DNA of 64,000 nt from BRH-c54 sp965284565. Lineage in GTDB: Bacteria > Bacteroidota > Bacteroidia > Flavobacteriales_E > Vicingaceae. This document shows, one piece after another, positions 35,607 to 45,117 of the stretch. Every line of letters starts with the position of its first letter. The first letter of the stretch is position 1. Both the position numbers and the translations under genes were made by a program. Under the pieces are notes generated by a model. That model worked only from the letters and a program-made list of their open reading frames with translations, was not told where the DNA came from and searched no databases. Where the stretch lies: the NCBI GenBank assembly GCA_965284565.1, contig OZ260100.1:62001-126000 (forward strand), read 5' to 3'.

Positions 35607-38144
35607 TTGAGTTTTAAACATCTTATATATATTTTTTTATTGTTGGCAATTCCTGTTGTTGGAGTTTCGCAAACTGCAACCGTTTCGGGTAAGCTAAAAA
35701 ATGCTAGTAACGAGCCAATAGAAAATGCATCTATAGCTATTATTGGTAGTACCAAAGGGGTTAAGTCATCAGCAGACGGAAGTTTTTCTCTTACCATTCC
35801 TGCCAATACTAATGTTACAATTGGCATTACATATGTCGGTTTAAAAACCATAAAAAAATCGTTTAACCTTGCTCCTAATCAAACAGAGGAATTTTCTCCT
35901 ACAATGGAAATTGATGTGGTAAATATTGGTGGATTTGAAGTAAGTGAAGAAGGTAACCGTTCTACTACCATGAAAAAAATAGATCCGAATTTACTTAATT
36001 CGTTAACCAATCCATCAGGTTCTTTTGAGGCAATTTTAAAAACCTTTCCGGGAGTTAACTCCAATAATGAATTGAGTTCTCAATACTCTGTAAGAGGTGG
36101 TAATTTTGACGAAAACTTAGTATATGTTAATGATATTGAAGTCTATCGTCCATTTTTAATCCGGTCGGGGCGACAAGAAGGGTTGAGTTTTATCAACTCC
36201 AACATGGTAGATAATGTTTCGTTTTCTGCGGGAGGTTTTGAAGCTAAATATGGTGATAAAATGTCTTCTGTACTTGATGTTCATTACAAAGAACCTGATG
36301 AGTTTGCTGGCTCAGGAACACTTAGTTTACAAGGTGCTGAACTTCACTTTGAAGGTGCTAGTAAAAACCATCGATTTACACACATTACTGGAGCAAGGTT
36401 TAGAAGTAACCAATACGTATTGCAAAGCTTAGACACAGATGGAGAATATCGTCCCATTTTTATGGATATACAAACCTATTTAACTTATGATATTTCAGAA
36501 AAGTGGGAAATTGGTTTTTTGGGAAATGTAGCACTAAACAAATATAATTTCATTCCTCAAAACAGACAAACAGAGTTTGGAACAATAAACGAAGCTCTTC
36601 AACTTTCTGTATTTTTTGATGGACAAGAAATAGATCAGTTTCAAACTTATTTTGGAGCAATTTCTAATACTTTTAAACCTAAAGAAAACATTGAGCTAAA
36701 ATTTATCACCTCCGCATTCAGCTCTTTAGAAGATGAATCTCTTGATATTGAAGGAGCATATAGAATTAGTGAGTTAGAAAGAGATTTGGGCAGCGATAAT
36801 TTTGGTGAAGTTAAATTTGATAGAGGCGTTGGTACTTTTTTCGATCATGCCAGAAATAGACTTGATGCAGCAGTGCTGAACATAGAACACAAAGGAAAAA
36901 TCGTAAAGCAACGCCACACTACTTTTTGGGGAGTTAAATACCAAAGAGAAATGATTACTGATAAATTAAGCGAATGGGCTTTTGTTGATTCTGCTGGTTA
37001 CTTTACTCCTCGTCAACAGGATTCTATAGGTTACACCAATTCTGCTCTACAAGGTGAGCAATTGCTAGAACTAAGAGAAGTGTTAAAAACAGATATCTCT
37101 TTAAACAGTAATAGGTACAATGCTTATTTACAACGCTCGTGGCAATGGGAAAGAGATACTGTTGGCTACACTTTTACACTTGGAGGAAGAGTTGCTTACT
37201 GGGATTTTAATGATGAGTTTTTATTTAGTCCAAGAGCTGGATTCTCTTTAAAACCTAATTGGAAAAGAGACTTTCTTTTCAGACTATCTGGAGGAGTTTA
37301 CTACCAGCCGCCTTTTTACAGAGAAATGAGAGACTTAGATGGAATTGTTAATCCAGATATTAAATCTCAAGCTTCTTATCAGGCAATTTTAGCTTCAGAT
37401 TATAATTTTAAAGCGTGGGAAAGACCTTTTAAACTTACTACCGAAGTATATTACAAATACATGAAAAACATCATTCCTTATCAAATTGATAATGTTAGGA
37501 TTCGCTATTTTGCTACCAACAATGCCAATGCTTACGCCACAGGTGTAGATTTTAAAATTAACGGTGAATTTGTAAAAGGTGTTGAATCTTGGTTCAGCAT
37601 GTCTGTAATGAAAACGGCTGAAGATTTGGTAGATGACTTTTACTTTGTTGATATCAATAGTGATGGTGAAGAAATTGTTTATGGTTTTACCGAGAATGAT
37701 ACACCCGTAGAAACCAAAAGAGTTGAACCAGGTTATATTCCTCGTCCTACAGACCAACGTTTTAGCTTTAGTTTATTTTTTCAAGATTATATCCCTAAAT
37801 TACCTAGTTTTAAAATGAATATTTCTTTGCATTACGCTACAGGATTACCTTTTGGGCCACCACAATCTAGAAATAGATATGAAGCTACCTTACGAATTCC
37901 TCCCTACCGAAGAGTTGATTTAGGTTTTTCATACCATGCTAAATCTGCAGAAAAACAACTCAAAGGAAAAAATCCTATTAACACTTTTAACAACATTTGG
38001 GTTAGTTTAGAAGTATTTAATTTACTACAAATTAACAACGTAATTTCTTATGTTTGGATAGAAGATGTAACAGGAAGAAATTATGCTGTACCTAACTTTT
38101 TAACTTCTCGTCAGTTAAACCTAAAAATTCATTTCGACTTTTAA
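35607..38144 (+). CDS. TonB-dependent receptor with carboxypeptidase-like N-terminal domain
   Basis: This is an 845-residue outer-membrane receptor. The signal peptide (IYIFLLLAIPVVGVSQT) requires the TTG start at 35607, since no ATG occurs for over 90 codons. A carboxypeptidase D-like domain (about 24-110, ATVSGKLKNASNEPIENASI) leads into a plug with the signature PGVNSNNELSSQYSVRGGNF and then DENLVYVNDIEVYRPFLIRS, followed by a 22-strand barrel ending in LNLKIHFDF. The ligand is unknown, and no lipoprotein partner gene (SusD) is adjacent. Confidence 0.92.
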   Translation: MSFKHLIYIFLLLAIPVVGVSQTATVSGKLKNASNEPIENASIAIIGSTKGVKSSADGSFSLTIPANTNVTIGITYVGLKTIKKSFNLAPNQTEEFSPTMEIDVVNIGGFEVSEEGNRSTTMKKIDPNLLNSLTNPSGSFEAILKTFPGVNSNNELSSQYSVRGGNFDENLVYVNDIEVYRPFLIRSGRQEGLSFINSNMVDNVSFSAGGFEAKYGDKMSSVLDVHYKEPDEFAGSGTLSLQGAELHFEGASKNHRFTHITGARFRSNQYVLQSLDTDGEYRPIFMDIQTYLTYDISEKWEIGFLGNVALNKYNFIPQNRQTEFGTINEALQLSVFFDGQEIDQFQTYFGAISNTFKPKENIELKFITSAFSSLEDESLDIEGAYRISELERDLGSDNFGEVKFDRGVGTFFDHARNRLDAAVLNIEHKGKIVKQRHTTFWGVKYQREMITDKLSEWAFVDSAGYFTPRQQDSIGYTNSALQGEQLLELREVLKTDISLNSNRYNAYLQRSWQWERDTVGYTFTLGGRVAYWDFNDEFLFSPRAGFSLKPNWKRDFLFRLSGGVYYQPPFYREMRDLDGIVNPDIKSQASYQAILASDYNFKAWERPFKLTTEVYYKYMKNIIPYQIDNVRIRYFATNNANAYATGVDFKINGEFVKGVESWFSMSVMKTAEDLVDDFYFVDINSDGEEIVYGFTENDTPVETKRVEPGYIPRPTDQRFSFSLFFQDYIPKLPSFKMNISLHYATGLPFGPPQSRNRYEATLRIPPYRRVDLGFSYHAKSAEKQLKGKNPINTFNNIWVSLEVFNLLQINNVISYVWIEDVTGRNYAVPNFLTSRQLNLKIHFDF

Positions 38145-38155
38145 CCTTTAATTTT

Positions 38156-38710
38156 ATGGACGACAATTTTTTTCCAATAATTGTAAACGAAGCATTACCT
38201 GATAAAGAAATAAAGGATAAATTTTTCCTGTTTTTGTTTCGTGCTACGAGAATCCCTCCACATATCGGACTTATTTTTAATGATAAAGTGTACGATATTA
38301 CGTTAGTTGGTCCAAACTTAGGAACCGATGCTCCTACTTTTATTGCTACTATCAAAAAAAAATACACCAAAACCTTATATTTAGAGCTTACTAAACCCTA
38401 TTTTACAGATGAGGAAATTGAATCAATTTTATTGAGTGAAATAAAAAAATTCAACAATGTCTCTCAAGAAAATAGCTGTCTCTCTCCTATCAAAACAGTT
38501 TTTAACCAATTTTTTGATATTAATATGGATAACGTAAATTATATTTTTGATTTAATTCCACTTCTCCATCAAAAAAATATTATTAAACAAGTTTTTCATT
38601 TGAATTTAGATAGAAATCTTCAAAAAAATACCTTTTATTTGCAGACCTACAACCAAAATGATATTCAACAATCTATAAAGGCTCTAAATAGAAAAAATAT
38701 TATATGTTAG
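38156..38710 (+). CDS. conserved hypothetical protein, 184 residues
   Basis: This soluble protein lacks a signal peptide and membrane spans. The first half looks like a mixed alpha/beta domain (FRATRIPPHIGLIFNDKVYD followed by ITLVGPNLG), and the C-terminus is helical and Asn/Gln-rich. I do not recognise a family. It begins 12 bases after the receptor gene and overlaps the acetyltransferase gene by seven bases, so the three are probably an operon. Confidence 0.8.
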   Translation: MDDNFFPIIVNEALPDKEIKDKFFLFLFRATRIPPHIGLIFNDKVYDITLVGPNLGTDAPTFIATIKKKYTKTLYLELTKPYFTDEEIESILLSEIKKFNNVSQENSCLSPIKTVFNQFFDINMDNVNYIFDLIPLLHQKNIIKQVFHLNLDRNLQKNTFYLQTYNQNDIQQSIKALNRKNIIC

Positions 38711-39210
38711 TTGGAGAAAAAATATTTCTAAGAAACGTGCTACCAATAGATGTAGAAAAGTTATTGGAATGGGAAAATGATACAGAAAATTGGGAAGTAA
38801 GCAGCACTGAAACAATGTTTACCCGAGAAGAAATAGCCTTTTTTGTAGCATCAAAACAACAAATAGAAACTCACGGACAAACGCGATTTATGATTTGTTT
38901 AGAAACAGAAGAAAACACAATTGGTTGTATAGATTTATTTGATTTTAATGCTGAAGAAAAAAAAATTGGCGTAGGCATACTTATTGGAGAAAAGCAACAT
39001 AGAAAGAAGGGATATGCTAAAGAATCATTGTGTTTATTGAGTAAATTTTGTTTCAACAAACTTAATATTTCAACCATTTTTTCAGAAATTTTAGAAAGCA
39101 ACATTAGTAGTATTCGCCTATTTGAAAGTTGTGGGTTTGTTTTTAAAAAAAATAATACTCGTAATGGAAAAACTATGCGGTATTATGAGTTCACAAATAT
39201 CAACAAGTAA
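38704..39210 (+). CDS. GNAT family N-acetyltransferase, RimJ/RimL-like
   Basis: This 168-residue acetyl-CoA-dependent acetyltransferase shows the GNAT fold: the N-terminal RNVLPIDVEKLLEWENDTEN, the acetyl-CoA-binding loop IGEKQHRKKGYAKESLCLLS (the RxxGxA-type pyrophosphate loop), and the C-terminal NISSIRLFESCGFVFKK (the N..a..xYeklGF motif). Length and layout fit the RimJ/RimL or PseH subgroup. The substrate could be a protein N-terminus or an amino sugar. It overlaps the upstream hypothetical gene. Confidence 0.9.
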   Translation: MLVGEKIFLRNVLPIDVEKLLEWENDTENWEVSSTETMFTREEIAFFVASKQQIETHGQTRFMICLETEENTIGCIDLFDFNAEEKKIGVGILIGEKQHRKKGYAKESLCLLSKFCFNKLNISTIFSEILESNISSIRLFESCGFVFKKNNTRNGKTMRYYEFTNINK

Positions 39211-39249
39211 AAATTCATTTATTTTGCACTCTATTATTATTCTTATTCA

Positions 39250-40290
39250 ATGCTCAAAAAAATAATCATATCTCTATTCTTAATCTTGCTTATTGGTGGC
39301 GGATATTTAGTTTACAATATGTATACAAAGGTTTATCAGCCAAATGTTACTTTAAAAAATACTAATTCTGCATATTTTCATATTCATAGTCATTATACTT
39401 TTGATGATGTTATTAATAGCCTTTATGAAAATGGGATCATCATTAACAGAGCTTCTTTTAAATGGGTTGCTGAAAAAAAATCAAACTTCATTAATAATAT
39501 TAAACCAGGAAGATACAAGCTTAAAGAAGGCATGAGTAATAATGAATTGATAGATTTATTACGTTCTGGAGAGCAAGCACCTGTTAAAGTTACTTTTAAT
39601 AATGTACGAACCATTAAAGAATTGTCAGGTGCTGTTACCAAAAATTTAGAGTGTGATAGTGTTGAGTTATATAATTTACTAAGTGATAAATCTTTCACTT
39701 CAAAATACGGATTTAACACCATAACTATTTTAACACTCTTTTTACCGAATACTTATGAGTTTTATTGGAACACTTCAGCAGAAGAGTTTGTGCAACGTAT
39801 GGCCGAAGAATATAAAAAGTTTTGGACAGAAGAAAGAATAGCAAAAACTAGGGCTTTAAACCTTTCTCAATCGGAAGTAGCTATTTTGGCATCTATCGTT
39901 CAGGCAGAACAATCTGTACATAGGGATGAAAGAGCCAAAATTGCAGGTTTATATATTAACAGGTTAAGAAAAGGAATGTTACTACAATCCGACCCTACAG
40001 TAGTATATGGTATTGGCGATTTTAACATTAATCGTGTGCTTACAAAACATTTAGAGACGAATACACCATATAATACTTATATTTATAAAGGTTTGCCACC
40101 CGGACCAATAAACCTCCCTGAGATAAGCTCTTTAGATGCCGTATTAAATTACGAAAAACACAATTACATTTATATGTGTGCGAAGGCAGATTTTTCGGGT
40201 TACCACGCATTTGCAAGCAATTATAACGAGCATTTAGCAAACGCCAGAAGCTTCCAAAGAGAACTTAATAGAAGAAAAATTTATAAATAA
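39250..40290 (+). CDS. mltG: endolytic murein transglycosylase MltG
   Basis: MltG cuts nascent glycan strands at the inner membrane and sets their length. The 346-residue product has one N-terminal membrane anchor (about residues 5-24), a LysM-like subdomain (about 40-110), and the YceG catalytic domain with the conserved glutamate in LASIVQAEQSVHRDE, followed by LYINRLRKGMLLQSDPTVVY and the PYNTY..GLPPGPI block. Length is normal. It starts 39 bases after the acetyltransferase gene. Confidence 0.96.
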   Translation: MLKKIIISLFLILLIGGGYLVYNMYTKVYQPNVTLKNTNSAYFHIHSHYTFDDVINSLYENGIIINRASFKWVAEKKSNFINNIKPGRYKLKEGMSNNELIDLLRSGEQAPVKVTFNNVRTIKELSGAVTKNLECDSVELYNLLSDKSFTSKYGFNTITILTLFLPNTYEFYWNTSAEEFVQRMAEEYKKFWTEERIAKTRALNLSQSEVAILASIVQAEQSVHRDERAKIAGLYINRLRKGMLLQSDPTVVYGIGDFNINRVLTKHLETNTPYNTYIYKGLPPGPINLPEISSLDAVLNYEKHNYIYMCAKADFSGYHAFASNYNEHLANARSFQRELNRRKIYK

Positions 40291-40344
40291 GCTGGAAGAC
40301 CGAAGCTGGAAGTAAGAAGTTTACGATTAACAATTAACCAATAC

Positions 40345-40384
40345 AGCGTCTTTGCGTCTTTGCGAGAAATAAAATTCTTTGCGG
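40345..40384. repeat. CTTTGCG tandem/dispersed repeat motif
   Basis: The gap between mltG and the TPR/SH3 gene contains three copies of TCTTTGCG, two in tandem and one after 13 bases. I recall this GCGTCTTTGCG-type sequence as frequent in Bacteroidota intergenic regions. No structure or function is evident. Confidence 0.5.
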
Positions 40385-40391
40385 TAAAAAA

Positions 40392-41147
40392 CTAAATCTC
40401 CTTTATCTCCTCACTTTTTACCCAACCAATATTGCCATTTTGGATTTTAATTTTTGACCATCCATTTTTTTCGTCTAGCAAATTAACTTTTAATCCTTCA
40501 TGTATGGTGAATAGTTTGTTAGACTTTTCATTGGGTTCACTCATTACAGATGAAATATTAGCGAACACAATAGCATCCGATTTGCTTTTTAATAAAGAGT
40601 TATGCTGATGTGCCATAAACCAAGTAAATAAACTCACTACAACTATTAAAACTCCTCCATAAAAACCTATTTTTTTAATTACTACTTGACGTAAAAATAA
40701 ATATCCAATAAAGAAAAGTAGTGCTACAAAAATGGAGATAATGCTTAGTGTTGCCCATCCATCAACACTTCTAGAGGTAATAAAAGTTTGCCAAGCATTT
40801 TCAATAAATAATGAAGGTAAGGTCTCAACTTTATCAATGGTTTTTGTATTTGCAATTTTAAGATTAAAAGCAGCATCTTCATTACTTGGGTCTAACTTTA
40901 AAGCTCTTTCGTAATTTAAAATAGATGGCGCTATTTCATTATTTTTAAAATAGGCATTACCCAAATTGTAATAAACATCAGCAGCTATTTTTCCTTCTTC
41001 AATTAACGATTCATATTGCTCAATAGCTTCTTCATATTTTTTTTCATCATACAATTTGTTAGCTAATTTAAAACTATCGTTTGCCATTACCGTTGAAAAA
41101 CTTAACAAGCTAATTAGAAAATAAAGTACACTTACTTTTTGTATCAT
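40392..41147 (-). CDS. TPR and SH3 domain protein, BatE-like
   Basis: This 251-residue protein, started at the ATG at 41147 (a TTG nine codons upstream is rejected), has a signal peptide (residues 1-21) and two to three TPRs (ANKLYDEKKYEEAIEQYESL, then VYYNLGNAYFKNNEIAPSIL). Two membrane spans (about 130-150 and 160-180) come next, and the C-terminus is a bacterial SH3 domain (LFTIHEGLKVNLLDEKNGWS, ending GWVKSEEI). This matches BatE of the Bacteroidota aerotolerance (Bat) operon. The rest of that operon is not adjacent, so the name stays tentative. Confidence 0.82.
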   Translation of the reverse strand: MIQKVSVLYFLISLLSFSTVMANDSFKLANKLYDEKKYEEAIEQYESLIEEGKIAADVYYNLGNAYFKNNEIAPSILNYERALKLDPSNEDAAFNLKIANTKTIDKVETLPSLFIENAWQTFITSRSVDGWATLSIISIFVALLFFIGYLFLRQVVIKKIGFYGGVLIVVVSLFTWFMAHQHNSLLKSKSDAIVFANISSVMSEPNEKSNKLFTIHEGLKVNLLDEKNGWSKIKIQNGNIGWVKSEEIKEI

Positions 41148-41289
41148 TTTTAGTATAAAAAAATATTGATCCAAAAATAAATCTTTTAATAGATTATTTA
41201 GTGATTAAAGGATGATTAGTTGTTAAAAAAATTAAAACTAACTCAATTAAAAGGTTAATTTTGTTGATGAACATGAAGAACTTAATGTT

Positions 41290-42381
41290 TTGCTAAGCGA
41301 ATCAGAAAAAAAAAGATATAACCGCCATTTAATTCTCGACAAAATTGGGGTTGAAGGTCAGCAACGACTAAAAAATGCTCGTGTATTGGTTATTGGAGCC
41401 GGTGGGCTAGGTTGCCCCGTCTTACTTTATTTAACTGCTGCGGGAGTTGGTAATATTGGAGTGATAGACTTTGATATTGTTGACGAAAGTAATTTGCAAC
41501 GTCAAGTTATTTTCACAACAGAAGATATAGGTAAAAACAAAGCTTTAGCTGCTAAGGAAAGACTTTTAGCTCGAAATAATTATATTGAAATTAATGCTTT
41601 TCCTGAGCGACTAACTACCGAAAATGCCTTAGAACTTTTTAGTCAGTACGATATAATTATAGATGGAACAGACAATTTTTCTACTCGCTACTTGGTTAAT
41701 GATGCTTGTGTATTAACTGATAAACCATTGGTTTATGGAGCCATTTTTAAATTTGAAGGTCAGGTTACAGTTTTCAATTACCAAAATGGACCAACTTACA
41801 GATGTCTTTTTCCAGTTCCACCTAAAGCAGGAAGTGTTCCTAGTTGTTCAGATGTTGGTGTATTAGGTGTTTTACCTGGAATTATAGGTTTGCAACAAGC
41901 CAATGAAGCGTTGAAAATTATTTTACAAATTGGAGAAGTACTTTCGGGAAAACTGACTATTTACAATGTATTGGAAGCTAGCTCTACCACTGTAAACATT
42001 ACAAAAAATGATACTGAAATTAATAAAGCTAAAAACATCAATTTTAAAGATTATGACTACGATTTTTTTTGCGGATTAAAAGAAAATAATAACAATATGA
42101 AAGAAATATCAATTAATGACCTTGCTCATTTTTTAGAAGAAAAAGAATTACAAATTTTGGATGTTAGAATGCCTTGGGAACAACCTAAGTTAAATGATAA
42201 AAGAGTTGTAAATATTCCTTTGCAAGAGATTCCACAACAAATGGAGCACATTAATAAATCATTAAAAACATTGGTTTTTTGTCAACATGGAGTAAGAAGT
42301 GTTAATTGTATTGAGTTTTTAGAAAATCAGGGTTTTGATAATTTAATTAACTTAAGAGAAGGAATTGTAGATTGGAAATAA
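41290..42381 (+). CDS. moeB: MoeB/ThiF-type adenylyltransferase with C-terminal rhodanese domain
   Basis: This E1-like enzyme adenylates the C-terminal glycine of a ubiquitin-like sulfur carrier (MoaD or ThiS). The 363-residue product has the ATP loop GAGGLGCPVLLYLTAAGVGN, DFDIVDESNLQRQ, and the catalytic Cys region YRCLFPVPP...SCSDVGVLG (about 175-200). A rhodanese domain follows (about 275-363, ILDVRMPWE and active-site CQHGVRS). The start is TTG, the only in-frame choice. Both CxxC zinc pairs have lost their first Cys (TYRC and DFFC). It precedes moaE by 11 bases. Confidence 0.92.
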   Translation: MLSESEKKRYNRHLILDKIGVEGQQRLKNARVLVIGAGGLGCPVLLYLTAAGVGNIGVIDFDIVDESNLQRQVIFTTEDIGKNKALAAKERLLARNNYIEINAFPERLTTENALELFSQYDIIIDGTDNFSTRYLVNDACVLTDKPLVYGAIFKFEGQVTVFNYQNGPTYRCLFPVPPKAGSVPSCSDVGVLGVLPGIIGLQQANEALKIILQIGEVLSGKLTIYNVLEASSTTVNITKNDTEINKAKNINFKDYDYDFFCGLKENNNNMKEISINDLAHFLEEKELQILDVRMPWEQPKLNDKRVVNIPLQEIPQQMEHINKSLKTLVFCQHGVRSVNCIEFLENQGFDNLINLREGIVDWK

Positions 42382-42392
42382 AAAATAAAAAT

Positions 42393-42821
42393 ATGAAAAA
42401 AGCATTAGTAGTAGGAGCAATATCTCCCGAAAAAATAGCCACCTCTATAGCCCACCATCAGGTTAAAACTAATATTGGTGGACATGCTATTTTTTTAGGG
42501 CAAGTTAGGGCTGATGAGATTGAAGAAAAAACTGTTAAAGCTATTGATTACTCAGCTTATGAAGAAATGGCAGAAAAAGAATTCCACGAAATTAGAGAAA
42601 CCGCTTTTGAAAAATATGATTTAACCTGTTTACACATTTATCATAGTTTGGGAATTGTAAAAGCAGGAGAAATATGTTTATTTGTTTTCACATCATCTAA
42701 ACACAGAGCAATGGCTTTTGATGCTTGTCGATTTATTACCGAAGAAATTAAGGCAAAAGTACCAGTTTTTGGTAAAGAAATTTTTGAGGATGATTCTCAT
42801 CAGTGGAAAAAGAATAGTTAA
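42393..42821 (+). CDS. moaE: molybdopterin synthase catalytic subunit
   Basis: MoaE transfers sulfur from thiocarboxylated MoaD to precursor Z in molybdopterin synthesis. From the ATG at 42393 it is 142 residues (MKKALVVGAISPEKIATSIA); a TTG seven codons earlier would overlap moeB and is rejected. Family features include the GGHAIFLGQVRADE loop, AIDYSAYEEMAEKE, and KHRAMAFDACRFITEEIKAK with conserved catalytic lysines. It is paired with moeB, but no moaD, moaA or moaC gene is adjacent. Confidence 0.94.
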   Translation: MKKALVVGAISPEKIATSIAHHQVKTNIGGHAIFLGQVRADEIEEKTVKAIDYSAYEEMAEKEFHEIRETAFEKYDLTCLHIYHSLGIVKAGEICLFVFTSSKHRAMAFDACRFITEEIKAKVPVFGKEIFEDDSHQWKKNS

Positions 42822-42927
42822 ATCTTCAACTTTGTTTCAACATTTAGTGTTAGTAAAAGCGTTAAGAGAGTCTATTTCTAAATAGAAATTATAGTATTTT
42901 TACCAAAACTAATTTCCTACACCATTT

Positions 42928-43551
42928 ATGAACGAAATTTTTTCACCGTCATTTAACAGAGCAGTAGAGCAACTTTCATCATTACCAGGGATAGGTAGGA
43001 AAACTGCCACCCGATTAGTGTTGAATTTATTAACCCGAACAAACGAAGAATTAACTTCTTTTGGTACTGCTTTTTCTACACTGGCTAGTCAAATAAATTA
43101 TTGCGATAGCTGCTTTACAATAACTGAAAATACTCAATGCAGTATTTGTACCCACCCCAACAGAAGCGACCAAACCATTTGTGTGGTTGAAAATGTATTG
43201 GATGTTTATGCTATTGAAAATACCAATCAGTTTAAAGGAAAGTACCATGTTTTAGGAGGTATTATTTCTCCTATGGAAGGAATTGGTCCAAATGATATTA
43301 AACTAAATGAACTTTTTGAACGCATTAGCAACGAAAATACTCAGGAGTTAATTTTAGCCTTGAGTGCAACAATGGAAGGCGATGCAACAAACTTTTATAT
43401 CTTTAAAAAACTAAAAGATATTCCTATAAAAATTACCACTATTGCCAGAGGAATTGGTATAGGAGATGAATTAGAATACACCGATGAGCTTACGCTGGGT
43501 CGTTCTATTCTTAACAGAGTACCTTTTGAAAATACTTTAACCTTGCGTTAA
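42928..43551 (+). CDS. recR: recombination mediator RecR
   Basis: RecR works with RecO (and RecF) to load RecA on gapped DNA. The 207-residue product shows the N-terminal helix-hairpin-helix (LPGIGRKTATRLVLNLL), the four-cysteine zinc finger (YCDSCFTITENTQCSICTHP), and the Toprim domain (ICVVENVLDVYAIENTNQFK then GKYHVLGGIISPMEGIGPND). The length is standard. It is 12 bases upstream of a glycosyltransferase gene. Confidence 0.98.
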   Translation: MNEIFSPSFNRAVEQLSSLPGIGRKTATRLVLNLLTRTNEELTSFGTAFSTLASQINYCDSCFTITENTQCSICTHPNRSDQTICVVENVLDVYAIENTNQFKGKYHVLGGIISPMEGIGPNDIKLNELFERISNENTQELILALSATMEGDATNFYIFKKLKDIPIKITTIARGIGIGDELEYTDELTLGRSILNRVPFENTLTLR

Positions 43552-43563
43552 TAATTTGTTTCC

Positions 43564-45117
43564 ATGCAACTATCCATTATTATTGTTAATTACAATGTAA
43601 GAAACTTCTTAGAGCAGTGTCTTACTTCTGTTTTTAAGGCTACAGAAGGCTTAAGTGCTGAAGTTTTTGTAGTGGATAATAATTCTTCTGATGATTCTTT
43701 GGAAATGGTAAAACAGAAATTTCCAGAAGTAATAATTATTGCTAACAAAAATAATGTTGGTTTTTCTAAAGCCAACAACCAGGCAATGGCAATTGCTAAA
43801 GGAAAATATATTCTATTGCTCAATCCTGATACAGTTGTAGAAGAAGACACTTTTAGTAAGTGTATTAATTTTTCTGATAAACATCCAGAACTAGGTGGTA
43901 TGGGTGTAAAAATGGTTGATGGAAGTGGGATTTTTCTGCCAGAATCTAAAAGAGGTTTGCCAACGCCTGCCGTTTCATTTTATAAAATCTTCGGATTATC
44001 AGCTATTTTTCCTAAATCTAAAACATTTGCTAAATACCATTTAGCTTATTTAGATAAAGATGAAACTAATGAAATAGAAGTGTTGTCAGGAGCATTTATG
44101 TGGATGAGAAAAAGTGTTTTAGATGAAGTTGGGTATTTAGATGAAGCTTTTTTTATGTATGGAGAAGACATTGATTTATCTTACAGAATTACACAAGCAG
44201 GACATAAAAACTATTATTTTCCAGAGGCTCAAATTATACATTATAAAGGAGAAAGTACTAAAAAAGGTAGTATAAATTATGTTTTTGTATTTTACAATGC
44301 AATGATTATTTTTTCTAAAAAACATTTTGCAAGTAAGGCTAAAGTTTTTTCTTTCTTTATCAATATAGCTATTTATTTACGGGCTTTTTTGGCAATTCTA
44401 ATGCGTTTTATAAACCAAATTAAGTTACCACTTATCGATATTGTTTTTATACTGACGTCTTTATTGGTATTTAATGCCGTAAAACCTTTATTAGGTTTTC
44501 CAAATCAGATAGAGTTTTTTGATAATTATGGAATACTAAATGTATTGACAGTGATTATCTCTTTTTTGGCAGGGTTATCTATTTCTGGAGCCTACTCTAA
44601 AAATGTAAGTATAAAAAAAACCGTTTTAGGCTTAATTTTGGGCTGTGTAATTTTTATTGGTATAAATCATCTTTTCCCTGACTCATCTTCATTCTCAACC
44701 AAATATATTATCAGCATTTTAACAGGAGTATTACTTTTTATTCCTTTTAGTAGAATATTCTTGAATTATTACAACTACCTTAGAATTAAAAAGAATAAAT
44801 ACAATACTAGTATTTTGGTGGGGAATGATTCTTTTATCAAAAAAATGAAAGAACAACTCAAGAATAACAATATTATTACTGTAAAACCAAGTAATAATTT
44901 ACAAAAAGATGATGTAAATAATTATACTGGAAAATTATATCAATTACCAGATTTAATAGAAATATACAATGCTAACGAAGTCTTTGTTAACTCTAATGAA
45001 ATCACTTATAAAAACATTATTGATTTAATGGATAAGACTAAAAGTAACTATGTGGATTTTAAGTTTATTCTTAATAATGAATTACTAATTAGTGGTCAGC
45101 ATACGGGAAAGGTTTAG
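43564..45117 (+). CDS. family 2 glycosyltransferase with membrane segments and C-terminal domain
   Basis: This 517-residue protein has a GT2 domain (about 1-255). It begins LSIIIVNYNVRNFLEQCLTS and carries VVDNNSSDDS, LNPDTVVEED and the acceptor-side FFMYGEDIDLSYRITQAGHK motif, as in WbbL-type rhamnosyltransferases. Four to five membrane spans follow (about 260-400). The last 110 residues look like the nucleotide-binding domain of polyprenyl-phosphate sugar transferases. The stop codon overlaps the convergent anmK stop. It likely builds a surface polysaccharide, but the substrate is unknown. Confidence 0.88.
   Translation: MQLSIIIVNYNVRNFLEQCLTSVFKATEGLSAEVFVVDNNSSDDSLEMVKQKFPEVIIIANKNNVGFSKANNQAMAIAKGKYILLLNPDTVVEEDTFSKCINFSDKHPELGGMGVKMVDGSGIFLPESKRGLPTPAVSFYKIFGLSAIFPKSKTFAKYHLAYLDKDETNEIEVLSGAFMWMRKSVLDEVGYLDEAFFMYGEDIDLSYRITQAGHKNYYFPEAQIIHYKGESTKKGSINYVFVFYNAMIIFSKKHFASKAKVFSFFINIAIYLRAFLAILMRFINQIKLPLIDIVFILTSLLVFNAVKPLLGFPNQIEFFDNYGILNVLTVIISFLAGLSISGAYSKNVSIKKTVLGLILGCVIFIGINHLFPDSSSFSTKYIISILTGVLLFIPFSRIFLNYYNYLRIKKNKYNTSILVGNDSFIKKMKEQLKNNNIITVKPSNNLQKDDVNNYTGKLYQLPDLIEIYNANEVFVNSNEITYKNIIDLMDKTKSNYVDFKFILNNELLISGQHTGKV

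Noticed and set aside
40392..41147. Naming the TPR/SH3 gene as part of a full Bat aerotolerance operon
   Set aside because: No other bat genes (AAA ATPase or VWA proteins) are adjacent, so only the domain architecture is reported.
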